Assembly (NCBI GenBank): GCA_963753245.1 | Contig: CAVWBK010000007.1 | Coordinates: 1 to 64,000, forward strand | Length of the DNA: 64,000 bases | Direction: 5' to 3' | Source of the DNA: VRUE01 sp963753245 | GTDB lineage: Bacteria; Actinomycetota; Thermoleophilia; Solirubrobacterales; 70-9 | Shown: positions 42,718 to 51,419 of the stretch, one piece after another | Layout: each line of letters starts with the position of its first letter | Numbering within the stretch: the first letter of the stretch is position 1 | Notes under the pieces: model-generated | Told to the model about the DNA's origin: nothing | Seen by the model: the letters and a program-made list of their open reading frames with translations, nothing else | Database searches by the model: none | Position numbers and translations under genes: made by a program

Positions 42718-43725
42718 CTACTGGCCCTGGGCCGTGAAGGAGAGGGTGCCGAAGGGGTCACCGGCGAGGAAGACCGGTTTGCCTTCGGCGAAGACTTCGT
42801 TAAAGAGGGCGGTGCCCTCGGGCTGAGGGCGAGGGAGGCGCCGTTGACCGCGACCGTCTCGGCGCCCGGGTTGGAGGAGGTCGCAGCGCCGGCAAGGCTG
42901 AGGATGGTCAAGGGTCCGCGTGGTTGCTTGCCGGGGTAGGGCGGAGAGGGCTGGGCGTTGATCTCCACCGAACCCGCCCCAGCGTCAATTTCGGCCCAGA
43001 GTTCGTGGAGGAAGATCTGCCCTCCCCCCTGTTGGAGCAATTCTAGGTCGCCGCTGCAGCGCAGGGTGCCAGAGGAGGCGTCGGGCGCGATCGGGCCGCC
43101 GATGATCGGCAGGGTGAGATAGGGGCCGGCGAACAGCTGGGCCGGGGAAACGGGATTTAAGTCGATGAAGAGCGACTTAAACCTGGCGAGGATTGCGGCG
43201 CTGGGGGTGAAGGTCGCCTTGCCGGCAGCTTTGACCGCGACGCTGGTGGGCTGGCCTACGCTTGAGATCGTGCCAAGAGGTTGGTTGCCTTCAAGGAGCA
43301 CGTGGAGATGAAGGCGTTTGTCGAGGCGCTCGGCGACCTTGGCCGAGAGCTTCAAGGCCTTGACCTTGACCCCGATGCCGAAACCGCTGCGATGGGTCGT
43401 GAGCCCGATGGCCCTGGCGACCTTGAGTTGGCCGCCGCCGACTTTGGCGATAAGGGGCGACAGTTTTGCGCTGTCGAGGACGATGTGGGTGAAGGCAACG
43501 TGTTTGCCGGCGCTGGCGAACATCAACGAGCCTTCCATTTCGATCGCGGCGCGGGATTTGGCGGCTTCCAGTTCGCCGCTTACGACCGGCAAGGAGAGGC
43601 CGGCCCCCCTCAGCTTGGCGGGTGTGGTGGCGCTGAGCTTGACCCCGTTTTGCTTCAAGGTCGCGAGAAAGGACTTTGAGAAGGTGAGCGTGGTGGCGCC
43701 GGAGCCGAGCGGGTCGGTCGGAAAA
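42718..43725 (-). pseudogene. HtaA-domain-like secreted protein, 5'-truncated and frameshifted
   Basis: The frame opens inside a domain (LGSGATTLTFSKSFLATLKQ, then NGVKLSATTPAKLRGAGLSL) typical of Thermoleophilia HtaA-like proteins, with repeats of the unit VKAAGKATFTPSAAILARFK. No signal peptide or start is present because the 5' end is replaced by an ArdC-like fragment. Near 42825 the frame shifts; the continuing frame reads TALFNEVFAEGKPVFLAGD and GTLSFTAQGQ, the normal end of such proteins, and stops at TAG 42720-42718. Two lesions plus a lost start make it non-functional. Confidence 0.65.
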
Positions 43726-43726
43726 C

Positions 43727-43812
43727 CGACTGAACGACGACCTCCTCAAACGCGATGGCTGAGCTCGGGGTCCTCGTCGCGGCAATCGAACCGGATCAGG
43801 AGGTGAGCCTGC
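43727..43812 (-). pseudogene. Fragment of an ArdC-like gene
   Basis: Minus strand reads AEQAHLLIRFDCRDEDPELS and, after one change, EEVVVQSV, matching HLLIRADCRDEDPKLS and EEVVVESV in the intact gene at 47375-48376. It is joined directly to the HtaA-like fragment. Shows that a second copy of the ArdC-like gene existed here. Confidence 0.65.
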
Positions 43813-43863
43813 TCGGCGGGGGTCGGGAGGAGGCGAGGCCGATCGAATCCCAGCCCGAATGTC

Positions 43864-44610
43864 CTAGCCCTTGCGTTTGGCCATTCGCTCGAGCTGCTTG
43901 CCGAAGGCCGTCTCGACTTCGTCGGACATCGTCATCCGGTAGACGGCGACCAGGGCCTGCAGCGAGAGCGGGCGCAACTGGTCGAGCGCGGCGCGGACGT
44001 CGGCCCAGCGCTCCTCCGGGTAGCCCTGCTCTTCGAAAGGCTTCCAGATGTCCTCCAGGAAGAGCTTGACGAACTCGTGGGAGACCGAGCGACAGCGGCT
44101 CGCCACCTTGGCAATCACGACCAGGGCGTGGTCGAGCGGCACCCCCGTGGCGACGACGCCCTCGGCGGCGTCAAGCAGTGAGGGAAACGGAGCCTCGAAG
44201 CGATCCTCGTCGATCGCGACCAGCGCGCCGGCGTCGATCGCTCGCTTGAGAGCGTCCTCGATCTCGGTGCCAAAGCGATCGGCCAGCTCTTTGCGGGTGA
44301 AGGTCTGCGGTTGCTCGCGGTCGAACTCATCGATCTCCCGTTTGAAGGAGAGAAACTGCTCGGCCGGGCCGAGGTTCTGGCTCAGCAGGCGCTCGATGCC
44401 CTTCAGGTTGAAGCCATCGCTCTGTAGCTCCTGAATCATCTTCAGGCGGTCGAGGTGCTCGGGGCCGTAGTAGCCGATCCGGTCGCGCACCTCGGGCGCC
44501 GGCAGCAGCCCCCTGGCACGGTGGGAGCGGATGTTGCGGACCGTCATCCCGGTCTCCGCGGCGAGCTGTTCGATCGTCAGGTCGTTCTCAGACTTGGTCG
44601 CCGTCGCCAT
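43864..44610 (-). CDS. MerR-family transcriptional regulator
   Basis: 248 residues. N-terminal MerR winged helix: LTIEQLAAETGMTVRNIRSH, then RIGYYGPEHLDRLKMIQEL and LKGIERLL. A linker and an effector domain of about 150 residues follow (QPQTFTRKELADRFG to VETAFGKQLERMAK), without the Cys pattern of metal sensors. Divergent from the ferredoxin-reductase/desaturase pair with about 110 bases between, so it likely regulates that pair; similar MerR proteins beside desaturase genes occur in actinobacteria. A lipid or fatty acyl signal is inferred, not shown. Confidence 0.9.
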   Translation of the reverse strand: MATATKSENDLTIEQLAAETGMTVRNIRSHRARGLLPAPEVRDRIGYYGPEHLDRLKMIQELQSDGFNLKGIERLLSQNLGPAEQFLSFKREIDEFDREQPQTFTRKELADRFGTEIEDALKRAIDAGALVAIDEDRFEAPFPSLLDAAEGVVATGVPLDHALVVIAKVASRCRSVSHEFVKLFLEDIWKPFEEQGYPEERWADVRAALDQLRPLSLQALVAVYRMTMSDEVETAFGKQLERMAKRKG

Positions 44611-44721
44611 CTGTGAAACCTATCACTTAACAACGGCGCATCAGTCAGCGTGACGGTATTTGATGTTACGTTGTCTCACGTCGCGGGTATTAGCGCCAAA
44701 CACCCATCCAGGAGAGGACCG

Positions 44722-45828
44722 ATGAGCCCCACGAGGACACTGACGGAACCAGTAGGTCGCGCCATCCCCGGCCTCGGGCTGCTCGACCTGATGGCGGGAC
44801 CGCCCGGGGTCGACGGCTATCTCGAGCAGATCAGCCCGATGCTGGTGACCGGCGAGGCCAGGGCCGAGGTGGTCGCCGTCAGCCACGGCACCAAGGACAG
44901 CGTCACCCTGAGCCTGCGGCCCAACCGGGTCTGGAAGGGCGCGCGCGCCGGTCAGTTTGTCCAGGTCTCGGTCGAGATCGATGGCGTCCGTCACAGCCGC
45001 TGCTACTCGCCCGCCTCGCCGCAGGGCTCGCGCCGCGAGCTCGAGATCACGGTCAAGCGCCATCCCGACGGGCTGGTCTCGAACTTTCTCGCCGACCAGG
45101 CCCGCCCCGGCATGGTGGTTGGTCTCTCGCAGGCCGACGGCGACTTTGTGCTTCCCGAGCAGCGCCCCGACTCGATCCTTCTGATCGGCGCCGGCAGCGG
45201 CATCACCCCGCTGATGGCCATTTTGCGGACCCTCCTCGCCGAGGAGCACGCCGGCGAGGTTGCGCTGATCCAGTACGCCCCAGGCCCCGAGCGCACGATC
45301 TACCGCGAGGAGCTCGACCGCCTGGCGGCCGAGAACCGGAACTTCACGCTGGCCCGCTCCTACACGCGAGCGCCAGGCACCGCCGAGCTCGATGGCCACT
45401 TCAGCCCCGCCCACCTGGCCCAGGTCAAGCCCAGCTTCACCGAGGCAGAGACCTTCGCTTGCGGGCCACCGGCCCTGCTCGACGCGGTGCGCGGCACCTG
45501 GGCCAATGGCCTCGAGCCCCAACTCCACGTTGAGAGCTTCGTCCCGCCCAGCCTGTTCGCGGTCGGGCAGGCCGAAACGGGCTCGATCCACTTCCGTGGC
45601 TCGGACATCGTGGTGCAGAACACGGGCGCCTCGGTCCTCGAGCAGGCCGAGAAGGCCGGTGTCCCGGCGCAGTCGGGCTGCCGGATGGGGATCTGCCACA
45701 GCTGCACCTGCCGCAAGCTAAGCGGCACCGTCAGGAACCTGCTCACCGAGGAGGTCTCCTCGGGCCCCGATCAGTCGATCCAACTCTGCATCTCGGCCGC
45801 GCTCAGCGACCTTGTCATTGACCTCTGA
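44722..45828 (+). CDS. Ferredoxin reductase-type electron-transfer protein
   Basis: 368 residues; AGGAGAGG lies five bases before the ATG. Domain order: FAD-binding barrel (about 50-150; HSRCYSPASP is the FAD motif), NAD(P)H domain (about 155-275; LLIGAGSGITPLMAILRTL and TFACGPPALLD), C-terminal plant-type 2Fe-2S domain with Cys320, Cys325, Cys328 and Cys356 (SGCRMGICHSCTC). The order FNR then 2Fe-2S matches Rv3230c-type partners of acyl-CoA desaturases. It should pass electrons from NAD(P)H to the desaturase encoded 26 bases downstream. Cytosolic or membrane-associated. All cofactor residues present. Confidence 0.93.
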   Translation: MSPTRTLTEPVGRAIPGLGLLDLMAGPPGVDGYLEQISPMLVTGEARAEVVAVSHGTKDSVTLSLRPNRVWKGARAGQFVQVSVEIDGVRHSRCYSPASPQGSRRELEITVKRHPDGLVSNFLADQARPGMVVGLSQADGDFVLPEQRPDSILLIGAGSGITPLMAILRTLLAEEHAGEVALIQYAPGPERTIYREELDRLAAENRNFTLARSYTRAPGTAELDGHFSPAHLAQVKPSFTEAETFACGPPALLDAVRGTWANGLEPQLHVESFVPPSLFAVGQAETGSIHFRGSDIVVQNTGASVLEQAEKAGVPAQSGCRMGICHSCTCRKLSGTVRNLLTEEVSSGPDQSIQLCISAALSDLVIDL

Positions 45829-45854
45829 ACCAACTTAACGAAAGGCATCCCGAG

Positions 45855-46994
45855 ATGGCCACCAAAACCGAAAACCAGATTCCCCTGACGCCGGAGCAGA
45901 TCGAGAGCTTCGGCGAGGAGCTCGACGCGATCCGCCAGCGGGTGCTCGCCGATCGCGGCGAGCGCGACGCCAATTACATCCGCAAGGTGATCCGCGCCCA
46001 GCGCGGTCTCGAGGTCGCCGGCCGTGCCCTGCTCTGGGCGGGTGTCTTCCCACCCGCCTGGATCGCCGGCACCACCGCCCTCTCCCTCTCCAAGATCCTC
46101 GACAACATGGAGATTGGTCACAACGTGATGCATGGCCAGTACGACTGGATGAACGACCCGGCGCTCTCGGGCAAGAAATTCGAGTGGGACAACGCCTGTC
46201 CAGCTGACCAGTGGCGCCACTCCCACAACTACATGCACCACACCCACACCAACATCGTCGGCAAGGACCGCGACATCGGCTACGGGGTGCTACGTATGTC
46301 AGAGGACCAGCGCTGGACTCCTTACTACCTCGGCAACCCCGTCTACGCGACCCTACTTGCACTGCTATTCCAGTACGGGGTCGCGGTCCACGACCTGGAA
46401 GTCGAGCAGATCAGAACTGGCAGAGCGGACATGGCCGACAAGAAAAAGATGCTCAAGGGAATCTGGGCAAAGCTGCGCCGCCAGACGCTCAAGGACTACC
46501 TGATCTTCCCGGCCCTCTCGGGCCCGTTCTTCCTCTTCCCGCTGACCGGCAATCTGACAGCCAACCTGGTCCGCAACGTCTGGTCGTTCACGATCATTTT
46601 CTGCGGTCACTTCCCGGAGGGCACTCACGAGTTCAGTGAGGAGGAGACCGAGGACGAGAGTCGCGGTCAGTGGTACTACCGCCAGCTGCTCGGTTCAGCC
46701 AACCTCAGCGGCGGCCGGCCCTTCCACATTCTCGCCGGCAACCTCAGCTTCCAGATCGAGCACCATCTCTTCCCGGACCTGCCCGCCAACCGCTACGCCG
46801 AAATCTCCGACGAGGTCCGCCAGATCTGCGAACGCTACGGCATCCCCTACAACGTCGGGCCGCTGGGCAAGCAGTTCGGCAGCGTCGTCGGGAAGATCTG
46901 TCGCCTCGCCCTCCCGGACCGCAAGAGCGGTGAGCCCATTGCGGGTCTGCCGCAGGGGGTCGAGGGCGAGGAGCGCCTACCGCTCGCCGCCTGA
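45855..46994 (+). CDS. Membrane fatty-acid/acyl-CoA desaturase
   Basis: 379 residues. The three histidine boxes of the di-iron desaturases are intact: GHNVMH (His89, His93), HSHNYMHH (His122, 124, 128, 129) and FQIEHHLFP (His303, 304). About four membrane helices surround them. The layout matches DesA3-type delta-9 desaturases, which introduce a double bond into stearoyl-CoA and depend on a ferredoxin-reductase partner such as the one encoded upstream. Regiospecificity cannot be read from sequence. Likely co-regulated by the divergent MerR to adjust membrane fluidity. A 12-bp terminator-like hairpin follows its stop. Confidence 0.93.
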   Translation: MATKTENQIPLTPEQIESFGEELDAIRQRVLADRGERDANYIRKVIRAQRGLEVAGRALLWAGVFPPAWIAGTTALSLSKILDNMEIGHNVMHGQYDWMNDPALSGKKFEWDNACPADQWRHSHNYMHHTHTNIVGKDRDIGYGVLRMSEDQRWTPYYLGNPVYATLLALLFQYGVAVHDLEVEQIRTGRADMADKKKMLKGIWAKLRRQTLKDYLIFPALSGPFFLFPLTGNLTANLVRNVWSFTIIFCGHFPEGTHEFSEEETEDESRGQWYYRQLLGSANLSGGRPFHILAGNLSFQIEHHLFPDLPANRYAEISDEVRQICERYGIPYNVGPLGKQFGSVVGKICRLALPDRKSGEPIAGLPQGVEGEERLPLAA

Positions 46995-47022
46995 GCTCGG
47001 CGATTGGGACAGCGCCTCAGTT

Positions 47023-47055
47023 CTTCGCTTGTCGTCGCTGGGCCGACAAGCGAAG
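47023..47055 (+). terminator. Hairpin terminator after the desaturase
   Basis: Perfect 12-bp stem CTTCGCTTGTCG/CGACAAGCGAAG with a 9-base loop, 28 bases past the stop. No T-run follows, which is usual in high-GC actinobacteria. Confidence 0.6.
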
Positions 47056-47374
47056 ATCCGAACGCGGCGAGCGCCGGCGCTAGGAGCGGCGACGTCTGCC
47101 GATTCGCCGCCCAAGTGCCCGCAGGTTGATCGGGTGGCCCCAGCCGAACCATTTCGGCGTTTCTCGCGGCCGCCGTCTCCGCGCGCCCACGACTTGCAGG
47201 TAGGTGGGCGTGCTCGACGGGGGCTGGGAGCACGCGATGGTGTGCTGAGTGGGTACCGGAAAGCCTGAAAGTCGAACAGCCGCGGCCTATCTGGGCGAGG
47301 CTGACATCGAAGCCGGCGCGTCGATGGTCGATGGTCGAAACGCCTGACGCAGGATCCGGCCGCAGGCGGCGCGC
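47056..47374. other. Intergenic with a strong inverted repeat
   Basis: No gene. Holds GCGTGCTC (47208-47215) and GAGCACGC (47228-47235), a perfect 8-bp inverted repeat with a 12-base loop, similar in core (GCACGC/GCGTGC) to the dyads before the genes at 48468 and 49431. Confidence 0.45.
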
Positions 47375-48376
47375 TCAGCAGTCCTCGGCTGAGAGGACCT
47401 GTTCGAGGCGAGAGGCGAGGCGGTCGATGAGAGCGGCGTAGGCCTCAATCTGGTCGCCGGCCTCCTCCCCACCCCAGCCGGCGAGATAGGGGGCCGAGTC
47501 GCCGGAGGTGTCGAGGCCGAGGCCGGCACAGACGGTGTAGGCGACCGACTCAACGACGACCTCCTCGGCGCGGTAGCTGAGCTTGGGGTCCTCGTCACGG
47601 CAATCGGCCCGGATCAGGAGGTGGGCGAGCTCGTGGACGAGGGTCTGGATTTCCGCGTTGGGGGAGCGATCGGCGCCGTTGTCGATGACGATGCGGCCGG
47701 TGGCGGGTTCGTGGTAACCGGCGGCGGCGCCGGGGATCGGTTCGAAGACGACCTCGGATTTGAGTCCAGCGGCGAAGTCGGTGAGTGGTTGGCGGAGACG
47801 CTCGAGACGGTCGCCGATGACCGGCTGGTGGGGTGGCTCGAGCGGCGCGGGGCCGCCGCGGTGCTCGGGCAGCGGGTCGACCTGGGAGCGGTCAAAGACG
47901 GGGACGAGGCGGAAATGGGTGCGGGGCTCCTGATCGGGTGGCGATCCGGCCTCGCGCCAAGCCCTCACCGCGCTCTTTGAGGGCGGCATGGGCGCCCAGA
48001 TGCGGATCGCGGTCTCACCGCGCCGCACGCAGTAGCCGAGGCCGAGCCAGGCGCGAAAGCCGGCGACGTGGGTGGCCTCCGGACGCTGAAAGGCGACAAG
48101 GATGGTATTGGCGAAACTGTAATCGCGGAACTGAGCGCGAACGCGGAGCCAGCGGCGCCAGCCCTGACTCGTTTGCAGAGTCTCAATCGCCTGCTTCATC
48201 TGCTCGCGCTCGGCAGCACGCTGGGCCGCACGTCCCTCCTCGCCTGAGCTGGCGGTGAGTTTGGTTGCGGAGGTCACGCGAGCGACCTCGGTCGCGGTAT
48301 CGGTGAGCGGCGCGGAAGGAGCAGCTGCGGTGCGAAGCGCCGCAGCTGCTCGCGAAGGCAGCGGCGACAACTGCAC
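47375..48376 (-). CDS. ArdC-like antirestriction/zincin protein
   Basis: 333 residues. Residues about 60-140 match the ArdC single-stranded-DNA-binding domain (RRWLRVRAQFRDYSFANTIL, THVAGFRAWLGLGYCVRRGE, AIRIWAPM). Residues about 200-330 are a zincin metallopeptidase-like domain with HELAH near 247-251 (LVHELAHLLI). ArdC-type proteins are carried on conjugative plasmids and integrative elements and protect incoming DNA. A fragment of a second copy lies at 43727-43812. The start is uncertain: GTG 48376 is used here, but internal Met (MKQAIETL) is possible. Neighbours (M48 protease, replication-relaxation-like protein) fit a relict mobile element. Confidence 0.85.
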   Translation of the reverse strand: MQLSPLPSRAAAALRTAAAPSAPLTDTATEVARVTSATKLTASSGEEGRAAQRAAEREQMKQAIETLQTSQGWRRWLRVRAQFRDYSFANTILVAFQRPEATHVAGFRAWLGLGYCVRRGETAIRIWAPMPPSKSAVRAWREAGSPPDQEPRTHFRLVPVFDRSQVDPLPEHRGGPAPLEPPHQPVIGDRLERLRQPLTDFAAGLKSEVVFEPIPGAAAGYHEPATGRIVIDNGADRSPNAEIQTLVHELAHLLIRADCRDEDPKLSYRAEEVVVESVAYTVCAGLGLDTSGDSAPYLAGWGGEEAGDQIEAYAALIDRLASRLEQVLSAEDC

Positions 48377-48467
48377 TCAGGAATCGAGAGCCCGGTGTGA
48401 GGGCAGTGGCGTGTGGCGCGCATCGCCGACATGACGAGCGCAGCGCCCATTTCGACCCGCCTAGCGG

Positions 48468-49367
48468 TCAGTGGTCGAGGAGACGATCGATGCGATCGGC
48501 GACCGGCGGGTGCTCGGCCGAGCTGAGGAGGACGCGGGGTTGGGGTGAGTCGAAGGCCTGCTCAAAATCAGTCAGGTGGCGGGCGAGATCCTCGGCCTGG
48601 CCGAGACTGGCGGCGTAGGCGTCGGCGGCATGCTCGCGCGAGCGCCAGTAAACGGCCCAGAACCGAGCGAGCGCCCGGTGGCCGAGACCACCACCGGCGA
48701 ATCGCAGGGTCCAGCGGAGGCAGTTCCAGAGCAGGCCGCCACGGGGGTCTGGGTCAAATTCAGCGGCCCGGTCTCCCCCACCGCGGGTTTGGTGGGGCGA
48801 GAGAGGGTCGTTCCAGATCATCAGCCGCTGCACTGCCTCGGTCAGGCGCCCGTCGAGCGAATTGAAGTGGCCGAGCTCATGGGCGAGGACCGCGGGCAGC
48901 GATTCGGATTCGATGAGGCCCCGGTTGAGGACGAGCGCGCCACCGCGGACCGCGGCGCCCGGAAGCGGATCGTCGAGAACCCAAATCGCAGGCCGCTCGA
49001 GATCGCCATCTGCGCCGCAGAGGAGAGTGAAGGCGCCCTCAAGCGCGACGCTCTCCTCGGCGCTGGGTCGGCGGGCGCCAAGACGGCGAGGCCAGATCCA
49101 GCCGCTGCCTGGCACGATCAGCGCGAGCGCCGAGTGCAGCAGAGGTGCGACCGCAGCGACCCAGGCCAGGGTCTCGGCGCTCAGCCCGAGCGGGACGATG
49201 AGTCCCGCGGTCGCGGCGCCGAGCGAGGTGAGGAGCCAGCGGACGCTGGCCCCGAGCAGGACCTCGACGGTGAGCGTCAGGAGGTAGAGGCCAAGGCCCG
49301 CCGCGGTCTGGAGTCGCGACGCGGTTGCGGGGAGATGAGTACGGGAGGTCTCCGTCTGGGTGTGCAT
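48468..49367 (-). CDS. M48-family metalloprotease, membrane-bound
   Basis: 299 residues from ATG 49367. Membrane segments at about 20-45, 50-75 and 80-100 are followed by a cytosolic or periplasmic protease domain with HELGH (about 162-166; VLAHELGHFNSLDG) and the third ligand region REHAADAYAASLGQ (about 240). This is the BlaR/HtpX-like M48 pattern. Start chosen at ATG 49367 because the gene at 49431 begins in the same way (MQTQ versus MHTQ) and both are preceded by a dyad exactly 12 bases upstream. Substrate unknown. It belongs to the same set as the ArdC-like and replication-relaxation-like genes. Confidence 0.88.
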   Translation of the reverse strand: MHTQTETSRTHLPATASRLQTAAGLGLYLLTLTVEVLLGASVRWLLTSLGAATAGLIVPLGLSAETLAWVAAVAPLLHSALALIVPGSGWIWPRRLGARRPSAEESVALEGAFTLLCGADGDLERPAIWVLDDPLPGAAVRGGALVLNRGLIESESLPAVLAHELGHFNSLDGRLTEAVQRLMIWNDPLSPHQTRGGGDRAAEFDPDPRGGLLWNCLRWTLRFAGGGLGHRALARFWAVYWRSREHAADAYAASLGQAEDLARHLTDFEQAFDSPQPRVLLSSAEHPPVADRIDRLLDH

Positions 49368-49379
49368 GGACGAACCCAC

Positions 49380-49394
49380 GCACGCTGCGCGTGC
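49380..49394 (-). promoter_or_regulatory. Dyad GCACGC-GCA-GCGTGC before the M48 gene
   Basis: Perfect 6+6 inverted repeat, 12 bases before ATG 49367. The same dyad, with the same 12-base distance, precedes ATG 50750. Candidate shared operator or mRNA structure. Confidence 0.55.
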
Positions 49395-49430
49395 CACCAA
49401 TCGGAGTCCTGCGCACCCAGGTGGTCGGTC

Positions 49431-50750
49431 CTAGGATCGAAGCAACGAGCGGACGAGCTTCTCCGCATCACTTGGATCGTGTCCGAAGGCGTCGCCTTTG
49501 GGCATATCGCGAATCACGACCTTGCTCCAACGGTGAGTCTCTTGCAGTCGCTCCATGAAGAGCCGCGCTCGTGGGATTGCGCAAAAGAAGACGACGGCGT
49601 CGTAGCGATGATTTTGAATGTCGGTACGCGGAACCAGGGTGGCGGCATTTTGAGCCCCCAGTCGCAGGTTGATCGCGTAGCGGTGACCATCGAGCTGCAC
49701 CTCCGCATCGGGCACGCTGGCACGCCTACCGTGTCTCTCTTGAAGCAGGCGCCGAGAAGTCCACTCAGCATTTGGCGAACGCGCGGCGAGATAGAGGCGC
49801 AGCTCGTTCAGTGCGCGGCGTTGAGGGACGCCGCCGATTCCCGGCCTGAAGAATTTCAGAGGCGTCCCGGACAGCCGATTGCCCACCCGGGTAAGCGTGA
49901 TCCAGTCCGGTTCTCCGAGCAGACCCTGTTCGCCTGTGAGGTAGTTAGCCCTTGCCAGACTCTCGATGAGCCGCTCGATCTCTGCGCCGCAATCTAGGAA
50001 TCGGGCGAGCTGATCGATGCGAACCGTTCCCTGCTCGGCGATCAGCCGCAGGATGGCGATCTCCTGCGGCTCTGGATCTCGCTTTGCTTCCCGCCTCGGT
50101 CTCCGAGATGGGGGGTGAGGCGAATATCCGGGGAGATCGCGCACGATCAGCTTTGGCCAGTTCTCCGTCTGCTTGAGGCGGCGTAGTTGGCGTCCCGTTT
50201 GCCGCGAGCAGAAGTAGACGACCGCGTCATAGCGAGCGCTGTGTTCGGCCAGCAGAGCCCTGTATTCGCGTTTCCTCTTGGAGCTGAGCTCCACCTCGAT
50301 AGCGTGGCGCTCTTCGCCGACCTCGAACAGGGCGTCGGGAATCAGGGCGCCTCTTGGCCGTTTGCCCTGGATCGCGGTTTCACTGATCCAGTGGCCTCGC
50401 GGTTCGAGGTCTTCCAAGTGGAGGCGCACCTCACCGACCTCGCGACGATGCCTGAGACTGGCGAGCTTGGGCGGATAGACACGGTGACTGTGTCCGGTCT
50501 GCGCCGCGGCGGCGCCCTCTCTTGTCAACCAAACCCAGGGAGAGTCACCGTCGAAGAAGACCTTTGTTCGGAGGCAATTCTCGCCGCCTAGTTCCCGGAC
50601 GATCAGGGTGGCAGCGGCGTCATTGACTCTGAGGAATCGGGCCAGCTGATCGCTGGGGACGGTTCCCTGTTCGGAGATGAACCTCAGTGCTTTGGCTCGA
50701 AGCCGAGTGGGCGAGCGGTGCGATTGTGACGTTGCGACCTGGGTCTGCAT
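49431..50750 (-). CDS. Replication-relaxation-like protein with two tandem modules
   Basis: 439 residues from ATG 50750. Two similar modules: residues about 18-205 and 225-435. Each has a winged helix (RFISEQGTVPSDQLARFLRV; RLIAEQGTVRIDQLARFLDC), a WVWLTREG/WITLTRVG wing, then a nuclease-like alpha/beta domain (LIPDALFEVGEERHAIEVEL; SVPDAEVQLDGHRYAINLRL) and a strand-helix end (YDAVVYFCSRQ; YDAVVFFCAIP). The E-x-E of module 1 (AIEVEL) is degraded in module 2 (AINLRL), so only the first module may bind metal. The family is found on actinobacterial plasmids and integrative elements and is linked to replication or mobilisation. Preceded by the shared dyad at 50763-50778. Confidence 0.8.
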   Translation of the reverse strand: MQTQVATSQSHRSPTRLRAKALRFISEQGTVPSDQLARFLRVNDAAATLIVRELGGENCLRTKVFFDGDSPWVWLTREGAAAAQTGHSHRVYPPKLASLRHRREVGEVRLHLEDLEPRGHWISETAIQGKRPRGALIPDALFEVGEERHAIEVELSSKRKREYRALLAEHSARYDAVVYFCSRQTGRQLRRLKQTENWPKLIVRDLPGYSPHPPSRRPRREAKRDPEPQEIAILRLIAEQGTVRIDQLARFLDCGAEIERLIESLARANYLTGEQGLLGEPDWITLTRVGNRLSGTPLKFFRPGIGGVPQRRALNELRLYLAARSPNAEWTSRRLLQERHGRRASVPDAEVQLDGHRYAINLRLGAQNAATLVPRTDIQNHRYDAVVFFCAIPRARLFMERLQETHRWSKVVIRDMPKGDAFGHDPSDAEKLVRSLLRS

Positions 50751-50762
50751 GCTCGAGCTAAG

Positions 50763-50778
50763 GCACGCGCAAGCGTGC
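50763..50778 (-). promoter_or_regulatory. Dyad GCACGC-TTGC-GCGTGC before the replication-relaxation-like gene
   Basis: Perfect 6+6 inverted repeat (centre TTGC), 12 bases before ATG 50750, matching 49380-49394 in arms and distance. Confidence 0.55.
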
Positions 50779-50881
50779 GAGACTGCGAGTGGCTGAGCCC
50801 AGGGCGACACAGAGCAAATGAGTTCGCCCAGATCGTTGATTCCACCGGGCCGCCCGATCGCCGTCCCGGCAAGATCACGAC

Positions 50882-51232
50882 ATGGCACCTGTGCTTGGAC
50901 GGCGCTATTTCATGCGGGCCGCCGACCCAGAGGCCTTGGGCGCCCGGTATCGCGATTGCCTAGATCCCGACGCCGATGAGAAACGCCTTTGGCGTCAAGA
51001 AACTGGGCGACGGTGTTGGCAAGATTTGAGTCCGAGACCGACCACTTCGGGTCCCGTGCCCAGCGAGCGATGATCAACTTCCGGATCCGCGACCTGGACG
51101 CGATGCTCGCCCAATTGCGCGCCAAGGGGGCCGACGTGGCCAAAGATACGCAGGACCTGGCGGGTGTCGGTCGATTCGGCTGGGTCACCGATCCGGAGGG
51201 CAATCGGGATTGAGCTGTGCCAGCCCGCCTGA
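50882..51232 (+). pseudogene. VOC-family (glyoxalase-like) protein, frameshifted
   Basis: RRYFMRAADPEALGARYRDC, then in another frame FESETDHFGSRAQRAMINFR, IRDLDAMLAQLRAKGADVAK and GRFGWVTDPEGNR, and after a further shift IELCQPA. These are the ordered pieces of a VOC fold of about 117 residues (two beta-alpha-beta-beta-beta units). Frameshifts near 51000 and 51207 break it. Metal-ligand Glu of the last strand (IEL) is visible. Small cytosolic dioxygenase/glyoxalase-like enzyme in origin; now probably inactive. Confidence 0.7.
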
Positions 51233-51419
51233 CCGTCTTTCAACCAAGCGTTTGACGGCCACCCCGCCCGATCAAGAACGACCTCGAGACCCGCAGTCGT
51301 GGAGCTCTCGGGCGACCCGACGATCGTCCTCCGGTGCTTGGCTGCACCGGAGGAACGCATCGCCGGTTTGCGCTTGTGCCCCCTTTATGAGGAGACCTGA
51401 GTGACCGATTGTGCGGCGG

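Noticed and set aside
48576..49997. 473-codon plus-strand frame spanning two minus-strand genes
   Set aside because: Spans the gap between two well-supported genes with zinc-protease and winged-helix motifs; shadow.
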